64,000 nucleotides of DNA, from the NCBI GenBank assembly GCA_963726665.1, contig CAVSDW010000020.1:124001-188000 (forward strand), in the 5' to 3' direction. Every line of letters begins with the position of its first letter. The first letter of the stretch is position 1. Shown here piece after piece: positions 46,641-59,553 of the stretch. The translations under genes and the position numbers were made by a program. Source of the DNA: RPQJ01 sp963726665 (GTDB lineage: Bacteria; Pseudomonadota; Gammaproteobacteria; Steroidobacterales; Steroidobacteraceae). Under the pieces are notes generated by a model. The model did no database searches, was not told where the DNA came from, and saw only the letters and a program-made list of their open reading frames with translations.

Positions 46641-46743
46641 TGCAGGGCCCGGCCCCTCGACCGGAGGGGCTTAGGAGGCGGCGGCAACCGGCGGCCATGC
46701 GGCCGCTGGCTGCCCGTGTCCCGCAAGGGCCGGGTCTCCTGCA
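46641..46743 (+). terminator. Extended hairpin after ftsZ, possible terminator
   Basis: TGCAGGGCCCGGCC (46641-46654) pairs with GGCCGGGTCTCCTGCA (46728-46743) apart from a small bulge. Inner GCGGCC/GGCCGC palindromes lie between the arms, and AT-rich DNA with a CTTTTAAATC stretch follows. It may end the cluster's main transcript or lower lpxC expression. The AT-rich 46744-46800 may hold an lpxC promoter that I cannot define. Confidence 0.4.
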
Positions 46744-46852
46744 TTGAGTATTATGCTTTTAAATCAATTACTTATGACGAAGGAGGGGGCTGTGGTATCC
46801 TTCCGCGCTAACTATTCAAGGGGCGCGCCCCTGGCTCGGCTGTGACCCCGAG

Positions 46853-47767
46853 ATGCTGAAACAAAGAACACTCAAGAATTCGATCCGCGCCACCGGCGTC
46901 GGCCTGCACACGGGCAAGAAGGTGCTGATGGTGCTGCGGCCGGCCCCGGCCAACCACGGCATCTGGTTCCGTCGCACCGATCTCGACCAGCCGGTGGACA
47001 TCCCCGCGCGTGCCGAAAGTGTGGGCGAGACGACGCTCGGCACGACCATCGTCAAGGACGGGGTCAAAATCTCGACGATCGAGCACCTGCTCTCCGCCCT
47101 GGCCGGCCTCGGCATCGACAACGCGATCATCGAGTTGAGCTCCGACGAAGTCCCGATCATGGACGGCAGCGCCGGTCCGTTCGTGTTCCTGCTGCAGTCC
47201 GCGGGCATCGAGGAACAGGGCGCGGCCAAGAAGTTCGTGCGCATCAAGAAAAGCGTCAAGGTCGAGGACGGCGAGAAGTGGGCCCGATTCGATCCCTACG
47301 ACGGTTTCAAGGTGAACTTCGAAATCGAGTTCGACCATCCGGTGTTCAAGCGCCGCTCGCAGGTCGCCTCGATGGACTTCTCGACGACCACGTTCCTGCG
47401 TGAGGTGAGCCGGGCCCGCACATTCGGTTTCATGCGCGACCTCGAGTACATGCGCTCGCGAAACCTTGCGCTCGGCGGCAATCTCGACAACGCCATCGTG
47501 CTGGACGACTACCGGATCCTCAACGAGGACGGGCTGCGCTACGAAGACGAGTTCGTGAAGCACAAGATCCTCGACGCCATCGGCGACCTGTACCTGCTGG
47601 GGCACAGCCTGATCGGCGAGTTCAGCGGCTACAAGTCGGGTCACGGCCTGAACAACCGCCTGCTGCGTACGCTCATCGCCGACAGCACGGCCTGGGAAGA
47701 CGTGACGTTCGAAACGCTGCAGGACGCGCCGATTTCCTACGTGGCTGCTGCGGCCGCGACGGCCTGA
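46853..47767 (+). CDS. lpxC: UDP-3-O-acyl-N-acetylglucosamine deacetylase
   Basis: LpxC is the zinc deacetylase that commits to lipid A synthesis. The 304-residue protein begins MLKQRTLKNSIRATGVGLHTG. It has zinc ligands His78 (STIEHLLSALAGLGIDN), His237 and Asp241 (KHKILDAIGDLYLLGH), and a catalytic His in LIGEFSGYKSGHGLNN. It ends the division cluster, as usual in gammaproteobacteria, tying lipid A and wall synthesis to one locus. Confidence 0.97.
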   Translation: MLKQRTLKNSIRATGVGLHTGKKVLMVLRPAPANHGIWFRRTDLDQPVDIPARAESVGETTLGTTIVKDGVKISTIEHLLSALAGLGIDNAIIELSSDEVPIMDGSAGPFVFLLQSAGIEEQGAAKKFVRIKKSVKVEDGEKWARFDPYDGFKVNFEIEFDHPVFKRRSQVASMDFSTTTFLREVSRARTFGFMRDLEYMRSRNLALGGNLDNAIVLDDYRILNEDGLRYEDEFVKHKILDAIGDLYLLGHSLIGEFSGYKSGHGLNNRLLRTLIADSTAWEDVTFETLQDAPISYVAAAAATA

Positions 47768-47889
47768 CGGAAGCGGATCAGCGGCTAGTCAGAAGCCGAT
47801 AGTGATCAGGGGATAGCGGATAGTAAAAACAGGCGGCGTTGGGCGCCGCTTCGGTTCCTGACTATCCGCTATCCGCTAGTCACCATCCG
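47768..47889. repeat. Heptamer repeat with a 14-nt inverted repeat, lpxC-dciA gap
   Basis: GGATAGCGGATAGT (47811-47824) and ACTATCCGCTATCC (47861-47874) are perfect inverted repeats around an inner GGCGGCG...CGCCGCT hairpin. Further 7-base units continue outward on both sides (CTAGTCA, CCATCCG). The two flanking genes converge here, and the right end runs into the last codons of dciA. The structure could end transcription from both sides. Confidence 0.75.
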
Positions 47890-48190
47890 CTCTCTTCGTC
47901 GGGCTGCGGACGCGCACCCTGACCTTCCCGGTCACCGGTTCAGCCAGCTCCGCCAACCGCTCCTTGAGGCGCGGACCGGCGTAGCGAACGCGCGCCGCCC
48001 AGGCGGCCGAATCCACGATGACGACGAGGTCTTCGTCCCGGCGGGAGGCCGAGACCACGTGCTCACCGAGCGGCGCGGGCAGTTCGCGCCTGACGATCAC
48101 GGTCAACGACTCGGCCGCCGCCGCTCGTTTCGCAAGCTGCTCCAGTCCCGGAAGCGGGCCCCCGAACAGGGGTTTCAACGAGTTCGCCAT
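47876..48190 (-). CDS. dciA: DciA-like protein (DUF721), replicative helicase-associated
   Basis: DciA-type proteins interact with the DnaB helicase and are its loader in bacteria lacking DnaC. The product has SLKPLFG...LPGLEQLAKRAAAAESLTVIVRRELPAPLGEHVVSAS and LVVIVDSAAWAARVRYAGPRLKERL, typical of the DUF721 domain. The start is uncertain: ATG 48190 (104 residues) begins MANSLKPLF, while an ATG at 48250 would add 20 residues. Neither has a clear Shine-Dalgarno. A TATAAAG stands just before 48190 on the minus strand. It neighbours lpxC and secA, a common gammaproteobacterial setting. Confidence 0.8.
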   Translation of the reverse strand: MANSLKPLFGGPLPGLEQLAKRAAAAESLTVIVRRELPAPLGEHVVSASRRDEDLVVIVDSAAWAARVRYAGPRLKERLAELAEPVTGKVRVRVRSPTKRADGD

Positions 48191-48427
48191 AATCAATAAA
48201 AACTTTATAGAAAGCGGCAATCCATTGCCAGTCGCCGCCTCTTCCTTCATAGTCTGCGGCCTCTCGACTGGGTGGGTCTACCTCCCGTGCGCCAGCAGCA
48301 AACTGTTGGTGGCCGGCTGGTCTTTTCGTCCCGCTTGGGACGCCCGGTTCGAATCGCCGAGCATCGCTACCCCGTCTACGGGCGCGCGACTGCTTTGTCA
48401 CCGGCTGCCACAGGGTTAAGAGCCGCG

Positions 48428-49342
48428 ATGAAATTCAAGATCGTCTCCAGCCGGACCGGAAACGTCCGCCAGTTCGACCTGACGCGACCGAAAGTCCTGC
48501 TGGGCGTCGCCGTGGTCGCGTTGGTTTCCATTTCGCTGGTTTTCGGAGCCGGCCTGCAGGTTGGGCGCTTCGTCGCCGGACCGCTCAAGAACGAACAGCT
48601 CGCCCGCAAGGTGGAGCAGCAGCGACTCGACATCAAGGCCGCGCGCGGGCAGCTGCAGGGCAACGTCGACGCGCTCGCCTCGCGCGTCGGCATGATGAAC
48701 GCGCACCTGATCCGGCTCGACGCGCTCGGCCGACGCATCACCGACCTCGCCAACCTGGACCGTGGTGAGTTCGACTTCGACAAGCCGCCACCCGCCGGAG
48801 GTCCCGAGGGGGCCGAACAGGTGTCGGGGTCGGCGCAGGTGCCGGAGTTGACCGCCGTGCTCGACGCACTCGAGAGCCAGCTGGCCGACCGCGAGCGCCA
48901 GCTCACGGTGCTCGAAAGCCTGATGTCCACGCGCCAGCTCGGTGAGCGCATCCTGCCGGGCGGGCTGCCGGTGATCGGCGGCTGGATTTCATCGCACTTC
49001 GGCTTCCGTTCCGACCCCATCACCGGGCACACCGCGTTCCATTCCGGCGTCGACTTCGCGGCGGTGCCCGGCAGCCACGTGATCGCAACGGGCCCGGGAA
49101 TCGTCTCGTTCGCCGGATACAGGACCGGGTACGGAAACGTGGTGGAAATCACGCATCCGACCGGCTACGTCACGCTCTACGGCCACAATTCCCGCAACCT
49201 GGTGCACGAAGGCGAAACGGTCCAGAAGGGCCAGGCCGTCGCCGTCATCGGCAGCACCGGGCGCTCCACCGGCACGCACGTGCACTTCGAGGTCGAGCGC
49301 AATGGCAGTCCCGTCAACCCGACGCGGTACCTGGGCGGCTGA
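48428..49342 (+). CDS. M23-family (LytM) peptidase, membrane-anchored
   Basis: This is a predicted peptidoglycan endopeptidase or an activator of amidases. The 304-residue protein has an N-terminal membrane segment (VLLGVAVVALVSISLVFGAGLQVGRF), a coiled coil (about 60-115), and a C-terminal LytM domain. Its zinc-site motifs are intact: HSGVDFAAVPG (H-x3-D) and HVHFEVERNG (HxH), so it should be an active enzyme and not an EnvC-like inactive one. It sits between dciA and secA, as in Pseudomonas and Xanthomonas. ATG 48428 is the best start. Confidence 0.92.
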   Translation: MKFKIVSSRTGNVRQFDLTRPKVLLGVAVVALVSISLVFGAGLQVGRFVAGPLKNEQLARKVEQQRLDIKAARGQLQGNVDALASRVGMMNAHLIRLDALGRRITDLANLDRGEFDFDKPPPAGGPEGAEQVSGSAQVPELTAVLDALESQLADRERQLTVLESLMSTRQLGERILPGGLPVIGGWISSHFGFRSDPITGHTAFHSGVDFAAVPGSHVIATGPGIVSFAGYRTGYGNVVEITHPTGYVTLYGHNSRNLVHEGETVQKGQAVAVIGSTGRSTGTHVHFEVERNGSPVNPTRYLGG

Positions 49343-49349
49343 TCCGCGC

Positions 49350-49497
49350 AGAGCGGGCAGGGGACAGCGGATAGTCGATCGCGGATAGCGGATAGCGGAT
49401 ACGGATAGTCAGAGGGGACACTTGCGGCGGCCGTCCGCGCCCCCACAATCGACCATCCGCTATTCACTACTCACTATCCGCAATTCACTGCCCGCTT
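49350..49497. repeat. Heptamer repeat region between the M23 gene and secA
   Basis: Left part: GCGGATA units in tandem at 49380-49401, then CGGATAGTCAG. Right part, 49457 onward, is in exact 7-base register: CCGCTAT, TCACTAC, TCACTAT, CCGCAAT, TCACTGC, CCGCTTT. TGTAAAATTC at 49501 just after could be a -10 element for secA. Confidence 0.75.
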
Positions 49498-49546
49498 TCC
49501 TGTAAAATTCAGCGCTTTCCCCGCATATTTCCATCCTGGAGCCCCA

Positions 49547-52330
<2,784 letters not shown>

Positions 52331-52332
52331 AA

Positions 52333-52464
52333 AACAGGGGACATTCTCCTTTTCGAGAAAATAGGGGACATTCCCCTGTTTCAGGCCAGACGTCGGGTGC
52401 ATGCGTTCGAAGTCTGCCTGAACAGGGGAATGTCCCCTATTTTCTCGAAAAGGAGAATGTCCCC
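52333..52464. repeat. GGGGACATTC-family repeat, copy 6: 44-nt perfect inverted repeat
   Basis: Bases 52337-52380 and 52421-52464 are perfect inverted repeats of 44 nt around a 40-nt loop. Each arm joins GGGGACATTCTCC, a TTTTCGAGAAAA palindrome and AGGGGACATTCCCCT. The same design, with CCAAGAAAT in the middle, is copy 2 at 3.36 kb. The right arm carries AAAAGGAG and runs into the 5' end of mutT. Confidence 0.95.
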
Positions 52465-52470
52465 ATTTTC

Positions 52471-52881
52471 CTGGAAGTAGTCGCCGGCGCCCTGTTCGAT
52501 GCGGACGGCCGCGTGCTCATTGCGGAGCGTCCGACAGGCAAGGCGCTCGCCGGCCGCTGGGAATTTCCCGGCGGCAAGCTGCATGAAGGCGAGGACGCCC
52601 AGGTCGGGCTCACGCGCGAATTGCGGGAAGAACTGGGCGTGGAAGTGCACGCCGCCGAGCGCCTCATCCGGTATTCACACGCCTACCCCGAGCGCATCGT
52701 GCGACTCGACCTGTGGGTGGTCACGTCATGGAGTGGCGAGCCCCGCGGCCTCGACGGCCAGGCGCTCAAGTGGGTGAGTCCTGAACACCTCGAGTTCGAG
52801 GACATCCTCGAGGCCGACTGGCCGATGATCGACGCGCTGGTGGCGCGGAGCGGTGCGGGGACCTTGCCGCGCGGTGTCTAG
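52471..52881 (+). CDS. mutT: MutT-type nucleotide-sanitising Nudix hydrolase
   Basis: MutT removes 8-oxo-dGTP from the nucleotide pool. The Nudix box GGKLHEGEDAQVGLTRELREELGVE is complete (written here as GGKLHEGEDAQ and VGLTRELREELGVE), with RWEFPGG before it. The start is odd. In-frame coding (LEVVAGALFDADGRVLIAERP) extends upstream of the first usual start codon, GTG 52513, and the VVAGALFD strand is needed for the fold. No ATG, GTG or TTG is in frame upstream. CTG 52471 or ATT 52465, placed after AAGGAG supplied by the repeat, are the candidates. I use CTG, giving 136 residues. Confidence 0.85.
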   Translation: MEVVAGALFDADGRVLIAERPTGKALAGRWEFPGGKLHEGEDAQVGLTRELREELGVEVHAAERLIRYSHAYPERIVRLDLWVVTSWSGEPRGLDGQALKWVSPEHLEFEDILEADWPMIDALVARSGAGTLPRGV

Positions 52882-52948
52882 ACCAGGGCGGGCCGGCTCG
52901 TTGAGCATCCGGCGGGCTGCGGGTCCCCGTCAGGTCAGCAGCGATCGA

Positions 52949-53149
52949 TCAGGTCAGCAGCGGCCGCTCGCCCGAGCCCTCGTCGTCCTCGACCGTCGAC
53001 GGGATTTCCTCGCCCGGTATCACGTGCTTCTCGGCGAACCATGCACCGAGGTCGATCATCTTGCAGCGCTCGCTGCAGAACGGCCTGAACGGCGAGGCTT
53101 CGGACCACTCGACCATGCGCTGGCAGGTGGGGCAGGAAACAATGGCCAT
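52949..53149 (-). CDS. yacG: Zinc protein YacG (DNA gyrase inhibitor family)
   Basis: The 66-residue protein has a four-cysteine zinc site, CPTCQRMVEW...FRPFCSERCKMIDLGAWFAEKHVIPGEE (cysteines in CPTC and CSERC). E. coli YacG binds GyrB and inhibits gyrase. The tail is acidic (TVEDDEGSGE). It is the last gene of the minus-strand run coaE-zapD-yacG, the same neighbours as in E. coli. Confidence 0.94.
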   Translation of the reverse strand: MAIVSCPTCQRMVEWSEASPFRPFCSERCKMIDLGAWFAEKHVIPGEEIPSTVEDDEGSGERPLLT

Positions 53150-53172
53150 CGCGAGGTCCCGCTCGACGCGCC

Positions 53173-53979
53173 TCAGGTGCAGGTCGAGAGCGTGAAGCGC
53201 ACGTCCTCGGTCGCCTGCACCGGACGATTATCCGCGTCCTGCCAGTAGAGGAAGCGGATGCTGCAGCGATAGTGGCTGCCACTGATCTCGGGATAGATGT
53301 CCGTGCCCGCAGGCAGCGAGATGCGGATCATCTGCGCCGGGACGTCGCGGTCGAGCGTGAGGTGGAACACGCCGCCGGCCGCGGTCTCCGGGCGCGAGCG
53401 CGCCTGCTCGCGGGTCATCCACAGGAGTTCGCCGACCGCGTCGCCCAGCGGGCGGATCACAGCCAGCCAGTGCGCGAAGTCCGCGCCGCGGATCTCGTCC
53501 GGCAGGTTGAGCCAGTGCGTGTAATTGGGCAGGTCGAATTCGCACGTGCCACCGGGAATCGTGCTGCGGTGCTTGATCGCGTTCAGGAACTCGGAGTCTC
53601 GCAGCTTCTGCATGAAGAGCGCGCCGACGCTGGCGAGGTCCTCGCGCATGCGGTGCAGCTTCGTCATCAGTACCCGCAGCCGCGCCGCGTCGACGCCCGG
53701 CTTGCTGTTGAACGTCGCGAGTTGCGCCATCTGCCGTTCGAGTTCCTTCAGCACCTCGCCGCGCACGTCGCCGCGCTGGGTGATGGTGAGGATCTCGAGC
53801 AACGCCGACACTGCCGCGCGCGTCGACCACGGGTCGGCCTTGGTGTGGTGGTGGACCGCCTGCTGGTACAGGAAATCGAGGCGCAGGAAACTGCGCATCC
53901 GCTCGTTGAGCGGCTGCTCGTAGAAAACCTTGCGGGTAGCCGGCTCCGCCGAGGGCGCGAAGGCCTCGTTCGCATTCAT
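53173..53979 (-). CDS. zapD: Cell division protein ZapD
   Basis: ZapD binds the FtsZ C-terminal peptide and bundles FtsZ filaments. The 268-residue protein has VFYEQPLNERMRSFLRLDFLYQQA at its N-terminus, a helical part with FNSKPGVDAARL, and the beta domain with CEFDLPNYTHWLNLP and SGSHYRCSIRFL. The ATG at 53979 is chosen since the family starts about 18 residues before FYEQP; upstream reading passes through repeat-like DNA. Confidence 0.95.
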   Translation of the reverse strand: MNANEAFAPSAEPATRKVFYEQPLNERMRSFLRLDFLYQQAVHHHTKADPWSTRAAVSALLEILTITQRGDVRGEVLKELERQMAQLATFNSKPGVDAARLRVLMTKLHRMREDLASVGALFMQKLRDSEFLNAIKHRSTIPGGTCEFDLPNYTHWLNLPDEIRGADFAHWLAVIRPLGDAVGELLWMTREQARSRPETAAGGVFHLTLDRDVPAQMIRISLPAGTDIYPEISGSHYRCSIRFLYWQDADNRPVQATEDVRFTLSTCT

Positions 53980-54021
53980 GCGGGTATTCTGCTCTACGGC
54001 CGCGGAGGGGCACAACCGCTC

Positions 54022-54123
54022 GAGGGGAGCTTCCCCTTTTTCCTCGAGCACTGGGGAACGTACACCTGTTCCCGGCCCCGCCTTTTCCTCGGCGTGGCGC
54101 TGGGAAAAGGAGAATGTCCCCTG
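54022..54123. repeat. Degraded GGGGACATTC-family repeat between coaE and zapD
   Basis: GGGAAAAGGAGAATGTCCCC (54103-54122) matches the right arm of copy 6. TTCCCCTTTTTCC near 54031, ACTGGGGAACGTACACC, and a CCGCCTTTTCC at 54079 look like decayed partners. The arms no longer pair fully, so the element seems old. Confidence 0.55.
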
Positions 54124-54161
54124 CTCGCCTGGGAAGGCCCCTTGCTCTTTCGTGAACTGCG

Positions 54162-54770
54162 TCACGCGCCTGCCAGCCCGCGATATTTCGCGTCCAGTGC
54201 CGCGACGGCCTCGCGCAGTTCGTCCACGCGGCCGGTGTTCCGGACGACGTCGTCCGCCATGGCCAGGCGCTCGGCGCGGGTTGCCTGCGCGTTCAGGGAC
54301 GCCTTTGCCTGGTCGTGCGAAACGCCGTCGCGCATCATGAGCCGCTGGATCTGCAGTTCCTCGGGCACGTCCACGAGCAGCACGCGATCCACATGGTTGC
54401 GACTGCCGCCCTCGGCCAGCAGGGGGATGACGAGCACCTGGTAGGGGCCCTGGGCGGCCAGCGACTGGCGGGCCATTTCTGCTCGGATCGCCGGGTGCAG
54501 GATGGACTCGAGACGGCGCTTGGCGTCCGGGTCGGCGAAGATGCGTTCACGCATGCGGCGACGGTCGATGCGGCCCGTGGCGTCGAGCACCTCCGCCCCG
54601 AATTCGGCGACCACCTGCGTGAGCGCGGGTTGGCCCGGTTCGACGACCTGGCGAGCAATCACGTCGGTGTCGATCACCGGCACGCCGAGCGCGGCGAAGA
54701 GGTCGGCGACCGTGGATTTGCCGCTCGCGATCCCCCCGGTCAGCGCGACTCGGAAGGGGGTGGGGCTCAT
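54162..54770 (-). CDS. coaE: Dephospho-CoA kinase
   Basis: CoaE does the last step of coenzyme A synthesis. The 202-residue protein has the P-loop LTGGIASGKSTVADLF, IDTDVIARQVVEPGQ for substrate, and LLAEGGSRNHVDRVLLVDVPEELQIQRLMMRDG in the CoA and lid regions. It sits between pilD and zapD, as in other gammaproteobacteria with type IV pili. Confidence 0.96.
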   Translation of the reverse strand: MSPTPFRVALTGGIASGKSTVADLFAALGVPVIDTDVIARQVVEPGQPALTQVVAEFGAEVLDATGRIDRRRMRERIFADPDAKRRLESILHPAIRAEMARQSLAAQGPYQVLVIPLLAEGGSRNHVDRVLLVDVPEELQIQRLMMRDGVSHDQAKASLNAQATRAERLAMADDVVRNTGRVDELREAVAALDAKYRGLAGA

Positions 54771-54792
54771 CGCAAGGTGTCCGCGGGGCCGA

Positions 54793-55766
54793 TCAGCGAT
54801 CGAGGCCGGAGAAGTGCAGGTACCCGCCGACGATCTGCGGTCCCCACATGAGTGCGATCCAGCCGGCTGCCGCGAGATACGGCCCGAACGGGATCGGGAT
54901 GTTACGGTCCCGGCCGCGCAGCGCGATGAGCACGATGCCGACCACGGCGCCGGTGAACGCCGACAGCAGGATCACCAGCGGCAGCATCTGCCAGCCCATC
55001 CACGCGCCGAAAGCGGCGAAGAGCTTGAAGTCGCCGTAGCCCATGCCTTCCTTGCCCGTGAGCAGCTTGAACGACCAGTACACGAGCCACAGGCTCAGGT
55101 ATCCAGCCGCCGCGCCGATGATCGCGGACCACGGGTCCACCGGAATGGAGAGTGCGGGGCCCGGCTGCCAGACGAGGCTGAGCAGCAGCCCGAGCCACAT
55201 GAGCGGCAGCGTGATGATGTCCGGCAGGACCTGGTGGTCCAGGTCGATCACCGTGAGCGCCACGAGCGCCCAGGTGAAGACGAGCGCCGCGGCTGATTGC
55301 CACTCCCAGCCGTAGCGCCAGACCACCGCCGCCGAGAGCACCGCCGTGCCGAATTCCACGATCGGGTAACGCGGGGAGATGCGGGCCTTGCAGTTCGCGC
55401 ACTTGCCCCCGAGGAGCAGGTAGCTCAGGACCGGGATGTTCTGGTGCGCCTTGATCTCCGCGCCGCAGTGCGGGCAGGCGGAGCGGGGGACGAAGAGGTT
55501 GTAGGGCTGTCCAGCCGTCGCAGCGAGGCGCGGGCTGTCCGGCCGTCGAGCGGTACGGCGGCGGCGGGGGCCGAGGGCTGCCCGCCCTGTCCCGGGGCCC
55601 CTGTAGAGGCGAGCATCTCCTCCGCCTGCGTGCGCCACTGCCGGTCGAGCATGACCGGCAGGCGGTGGATCACCACGTTCAGGAAGCTGCCCACCAGCAG
55701 CGAGAGCAGGAACGCGCCGCCGACGAGCAGCGCGGGGCTGGACCCGAGGACGTCGAGCAGCGTCAG
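54793..55766 (-). CDS. pilD: Type IV prepilin peptidase/N-methylase, frameshifted
   Basis: PilD cleaves the prepilin leader and methylates the new N-terminus. The main part has two CxxC pairs (SACPHCGAEI, KCANCKARIS) and the two catalytic Asp (ALTVIDLDHQVLPD and GYGDFKLFAAFGAWMG), with several membrane helices. The N-terminal part (VGSFLNVVIHRLPVMLDRQW) is in another frame. The two join between about 55500 and 55600, which needs one missing base restored. No ATG is available. The start may be CTG 55766, overlapping the pilC stop, or GTG 55694. The gene looks functional apart from the shift. Confidence 0.88.
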
Positions 55767-56980
55767 ATGACCGCGCCCAGCTTGAAGATCGGCAGGTACA
55801 TCGCAATCACGAGGCCGCCGACCAGCACGCCGAGGATCACCATGATGAGCGGCTCGAGCAGGCTCGAGAGGCCGTCAACGGCCGCGTCCACGTCCGCTTC
55901 GTAGAAGTCGGCCACCTTGCCGGCCATCTCGTCCAGCGAGCCCGATTCCTCGCCCACCGCGATCATCTGCACGACCATGTTGGGGAAGAGGCCGGTGTTC
56001 TCCATCGCGCGCTGCATGCGCATGCCGGTGGAGATCTCGTCGCGCATCCGCAGCACGCCGTCCTGGTAGACGATGTTGCCCGTGGCGCCTGCCACCGACT
56101 TCATGGCCTCGACCAGCGGCACGCCCGCGCCGAACATCGTGGCGAGCGTCCGGGCGAAGCGTGCGATCGCCGATTTCTTGAGGATCGGGCCGATCACCGG
56201 GATCTGCAGCGACATGCGGTCGATGAACTGCCGCATCGGCCGTGAGCGCTTGTAGAAGTACGCGAACGTGAACGCAGTGCCGCCAAGCAGGATGAACATC
56301 ATCCACCAGTTCGCCTGCATCCAGCGCGACATGTTGATGACCATCTGCGTGAAGGCCGGCAGTTCCGCGCCGAAGCCCTTGAACAGGCTCTCGAACTGCG
56401 GAATCACGAAGAGCAGCAGGATCACCGTCACGATCACGGCGACCGCGAGCACCGCGGCCGGGTAGAAGAGCGCCTTCTTGATCTTCTTCTTGAGGGCCTC
56501 GGTCTTTTCCTTGTAGGTGGCGATCTTCTCCAGCACCGTCTCCAGCGCACCGGCGTGCTCGCCCGCCTCGACCAGGTTCACGAACAGGTCGTCGAAGTAG
56601 AGCGGGTGCTTGGCGAGCGCCTGGTTCAGCGCGTTGCCGGTCTCGATGTCGGACTTGATGGCGAGCACCAGCTTCTGCACGGCGGGCTTGTCGTTGCCGA
56701 CGCCGATGATCTCGAAGGCCTGCACCATCGGGATGCCGGCCGTCAGCATCGTGGCGAGCTGGCGGCTGAAGATCGCGATGTCCTCGGCCTTGACCTTGCC
56801 CTCGCTCTTGAAGAGGGTGCTTTCCTTCTTGACCTTCGTGGCGGCGATGCCCTGCCGGCGCAGGTCCCCGCGCATCTCCATTTCGGACTTGGCCAGGCCC
56901 CGGCCCTTGACCCGGTTGCCCTTCTTGTCCTTGCCTTCCCACAGGAAGGTTGCCTGTTTGCCTGCGACCAGTTCAGCCAT
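55763..56980 (-). CDS. pilC: Type IV pilus inner-membrane platform protein PilC
   Basis: PilC is the membrane platform on which the assembly motors act. The 405-residue protein has two type II secretion F domains: one starts near IAIFSRQLATMLTAGIPMVQAFEI, the other near ARTLATMFGAGVPLVEAM. Membrane helices follow each, for example FYPAAVLAVAVIVTVILLLFVIP. The N-terminal FLWEGKDKKGNRVKG is typical. It lies between pilB and pilD with a 20-base gap to pilB. Confidence 0.96.
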   Translation of the reverse strand: MAELVAGKQATFLWEGKDKKGNRVKGRGLAKSEMEMRGDLRRQGIAATKVKKESTLFKSEGKVKAEDIAIFSRQLATMLTAGIPMVQAFEIIGVGNDKPAVQKLVLAIKSDIETGNALNQALAKHPLYFDDLFVNLVEAGEHAGALETVLEKIATYKEKTEALKKKIKKALFYPAAVLAVAVIVTVILLLFVIPQFESLFKGFGAELPAFTQMVINMSRWMQANWWMMFILLGGTAFTFAYFYKRSRPMRQFIDRMSLQIPVIGPILKKSAIARFARTLATMFGAGVPLVEAMKSVAGATGNIVYQDGVLRMRDEISTGMRMQRAMENTGLFPNMVVQMIAVGEESGSLDEMAGKVADFYEADVDAAVDGLSSLLEPLIMVILGVLVGGLVIAMYLPIFKLGAVI

Positions 56981-57000
56981 GTGTTTCCTGCCTCTCCCGC

Positions 57001-58744
<1,744 letters not shown>

Positions 58745-58940
58745 ATGGTTACGCGGCAACTCATGTCGGCCGGGTCTGTGAGTCATGTCTAGGCGGTAAT
58801 CGTGCGGCAAGGCTAGCAAATGTTAAATGCTTTGGGTGGAGTCGAGACAAAATACCTCGTAAATCTGAGACCTGTGCCGCAGGTCGCCCTGGGCCGCCGG
58901 GGCACCGACGGCCGACCCGGCCCGCTGGAGCCCGGCACTC

Positions 58941-58974
58941 TAAAAGAAGGGGCCCGCGCTTGCGCGCGGGCCCC
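58941..58974 (-). terminator. Intrinsic terminator after pilA
   Basis: On the minus strand GGGGCCCGCGC (58974-58964), a GCAA loop, and GCGCGGGCCCC (58959-58949) make a perfect 11-bp stem. It is followed by TTCTTTTA. It lies 34 bases past the pilA stop, so pilA should be a single-gene transcript separate from pilBCD. Confidence 0.9.
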
Positions 58975-59007
58975 TGTGCGTTGCACCAAGCCTGAGCTTG
59001 CGTCCGC

Positions 59008-59491
59008 TTACGGACGGCAGCTGCTGGGGCGGTACTTGCCCAAGATGGTGCTCGCGTCGGCACCGGCTGTATTCAGGCTGACGGAAACCGACAGCGCACG
59101 ACCGCCGCACGACCAGACGACGTCCCCGTTCGGTGTAAGGGCGGGACGCAGCGAAAGCTTGTTGTCAGCACCCGTGATCGCCTGGTTGGCATCGTTGCCA
59201 TAGGTGATAGTGATCGTGCCGTCAGCGATGTCGATGCCGACACGTACTTGCCGGTGGGCGGCGTGGTGATGCCGAGGGCGGCGTTGCTCGCCGGCCACGA
59301 TGCCGCGGTCGGCGAAGTACTCGGCGACCGAGGCCTTGGTGGCCGAGGCCATGGCGAGGCCTTCCGACACCTGCGAACGAATCACGTAGTCCTGATACGC
59401 CGGGAATGGCGATGGCCGCCAGGATGCCGATGATCGCGATGACGATCATCAACTCGATGAGCGTAAAGCCCTTCTGAATCTTGCTGAACAT
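59008..59491 (-). CDS. pilA: Type IV major pilin PilA, with three single-base frameshifts
   Basis: PilA is the pilus subunit. The leader MFSKIQKG is cut before FTLIELMIVIAIIGILAAIAIP by PilD. The rest is split over frames. One extra G at 59402-59404 breaks IP|AYQDYVIRSQVSEGLAMA. A second indel lies near 59288, and a third near 59238. Repairing them gives ...NAALGITTPPTGKYVS followed by IDIADGTITITYGND. The C-terminal disulfide loop is between the Cys in VVWSCGG and the Cys in RPSSC. About 157 residues after repair. A sigma-54 promoter precedes it and a strong terminator follows. Confidence 0.92.
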
Positions 59492-59553
59492 TTGGATTAC
59501 TCCGTTGGTTGACTAGGCTGACGGCGGCCCAGAGTGCCTGCAGTTACGAGAAA

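Noticed and set aside
48341..48360. GGTTCGAATC, which resembles a tRNA T-loop
   Set aside because: No acceptor, D or anticodon stems can be formed with neighbouring bases, so it is not a tRNA.
49380..49401. CRISPR-like tandem GCGGATA repeats
   Set aside because: The units are only 7 nt with no unique spacers and no cas genes anywhere, so this is a short tandem repeat, not CRISPR.
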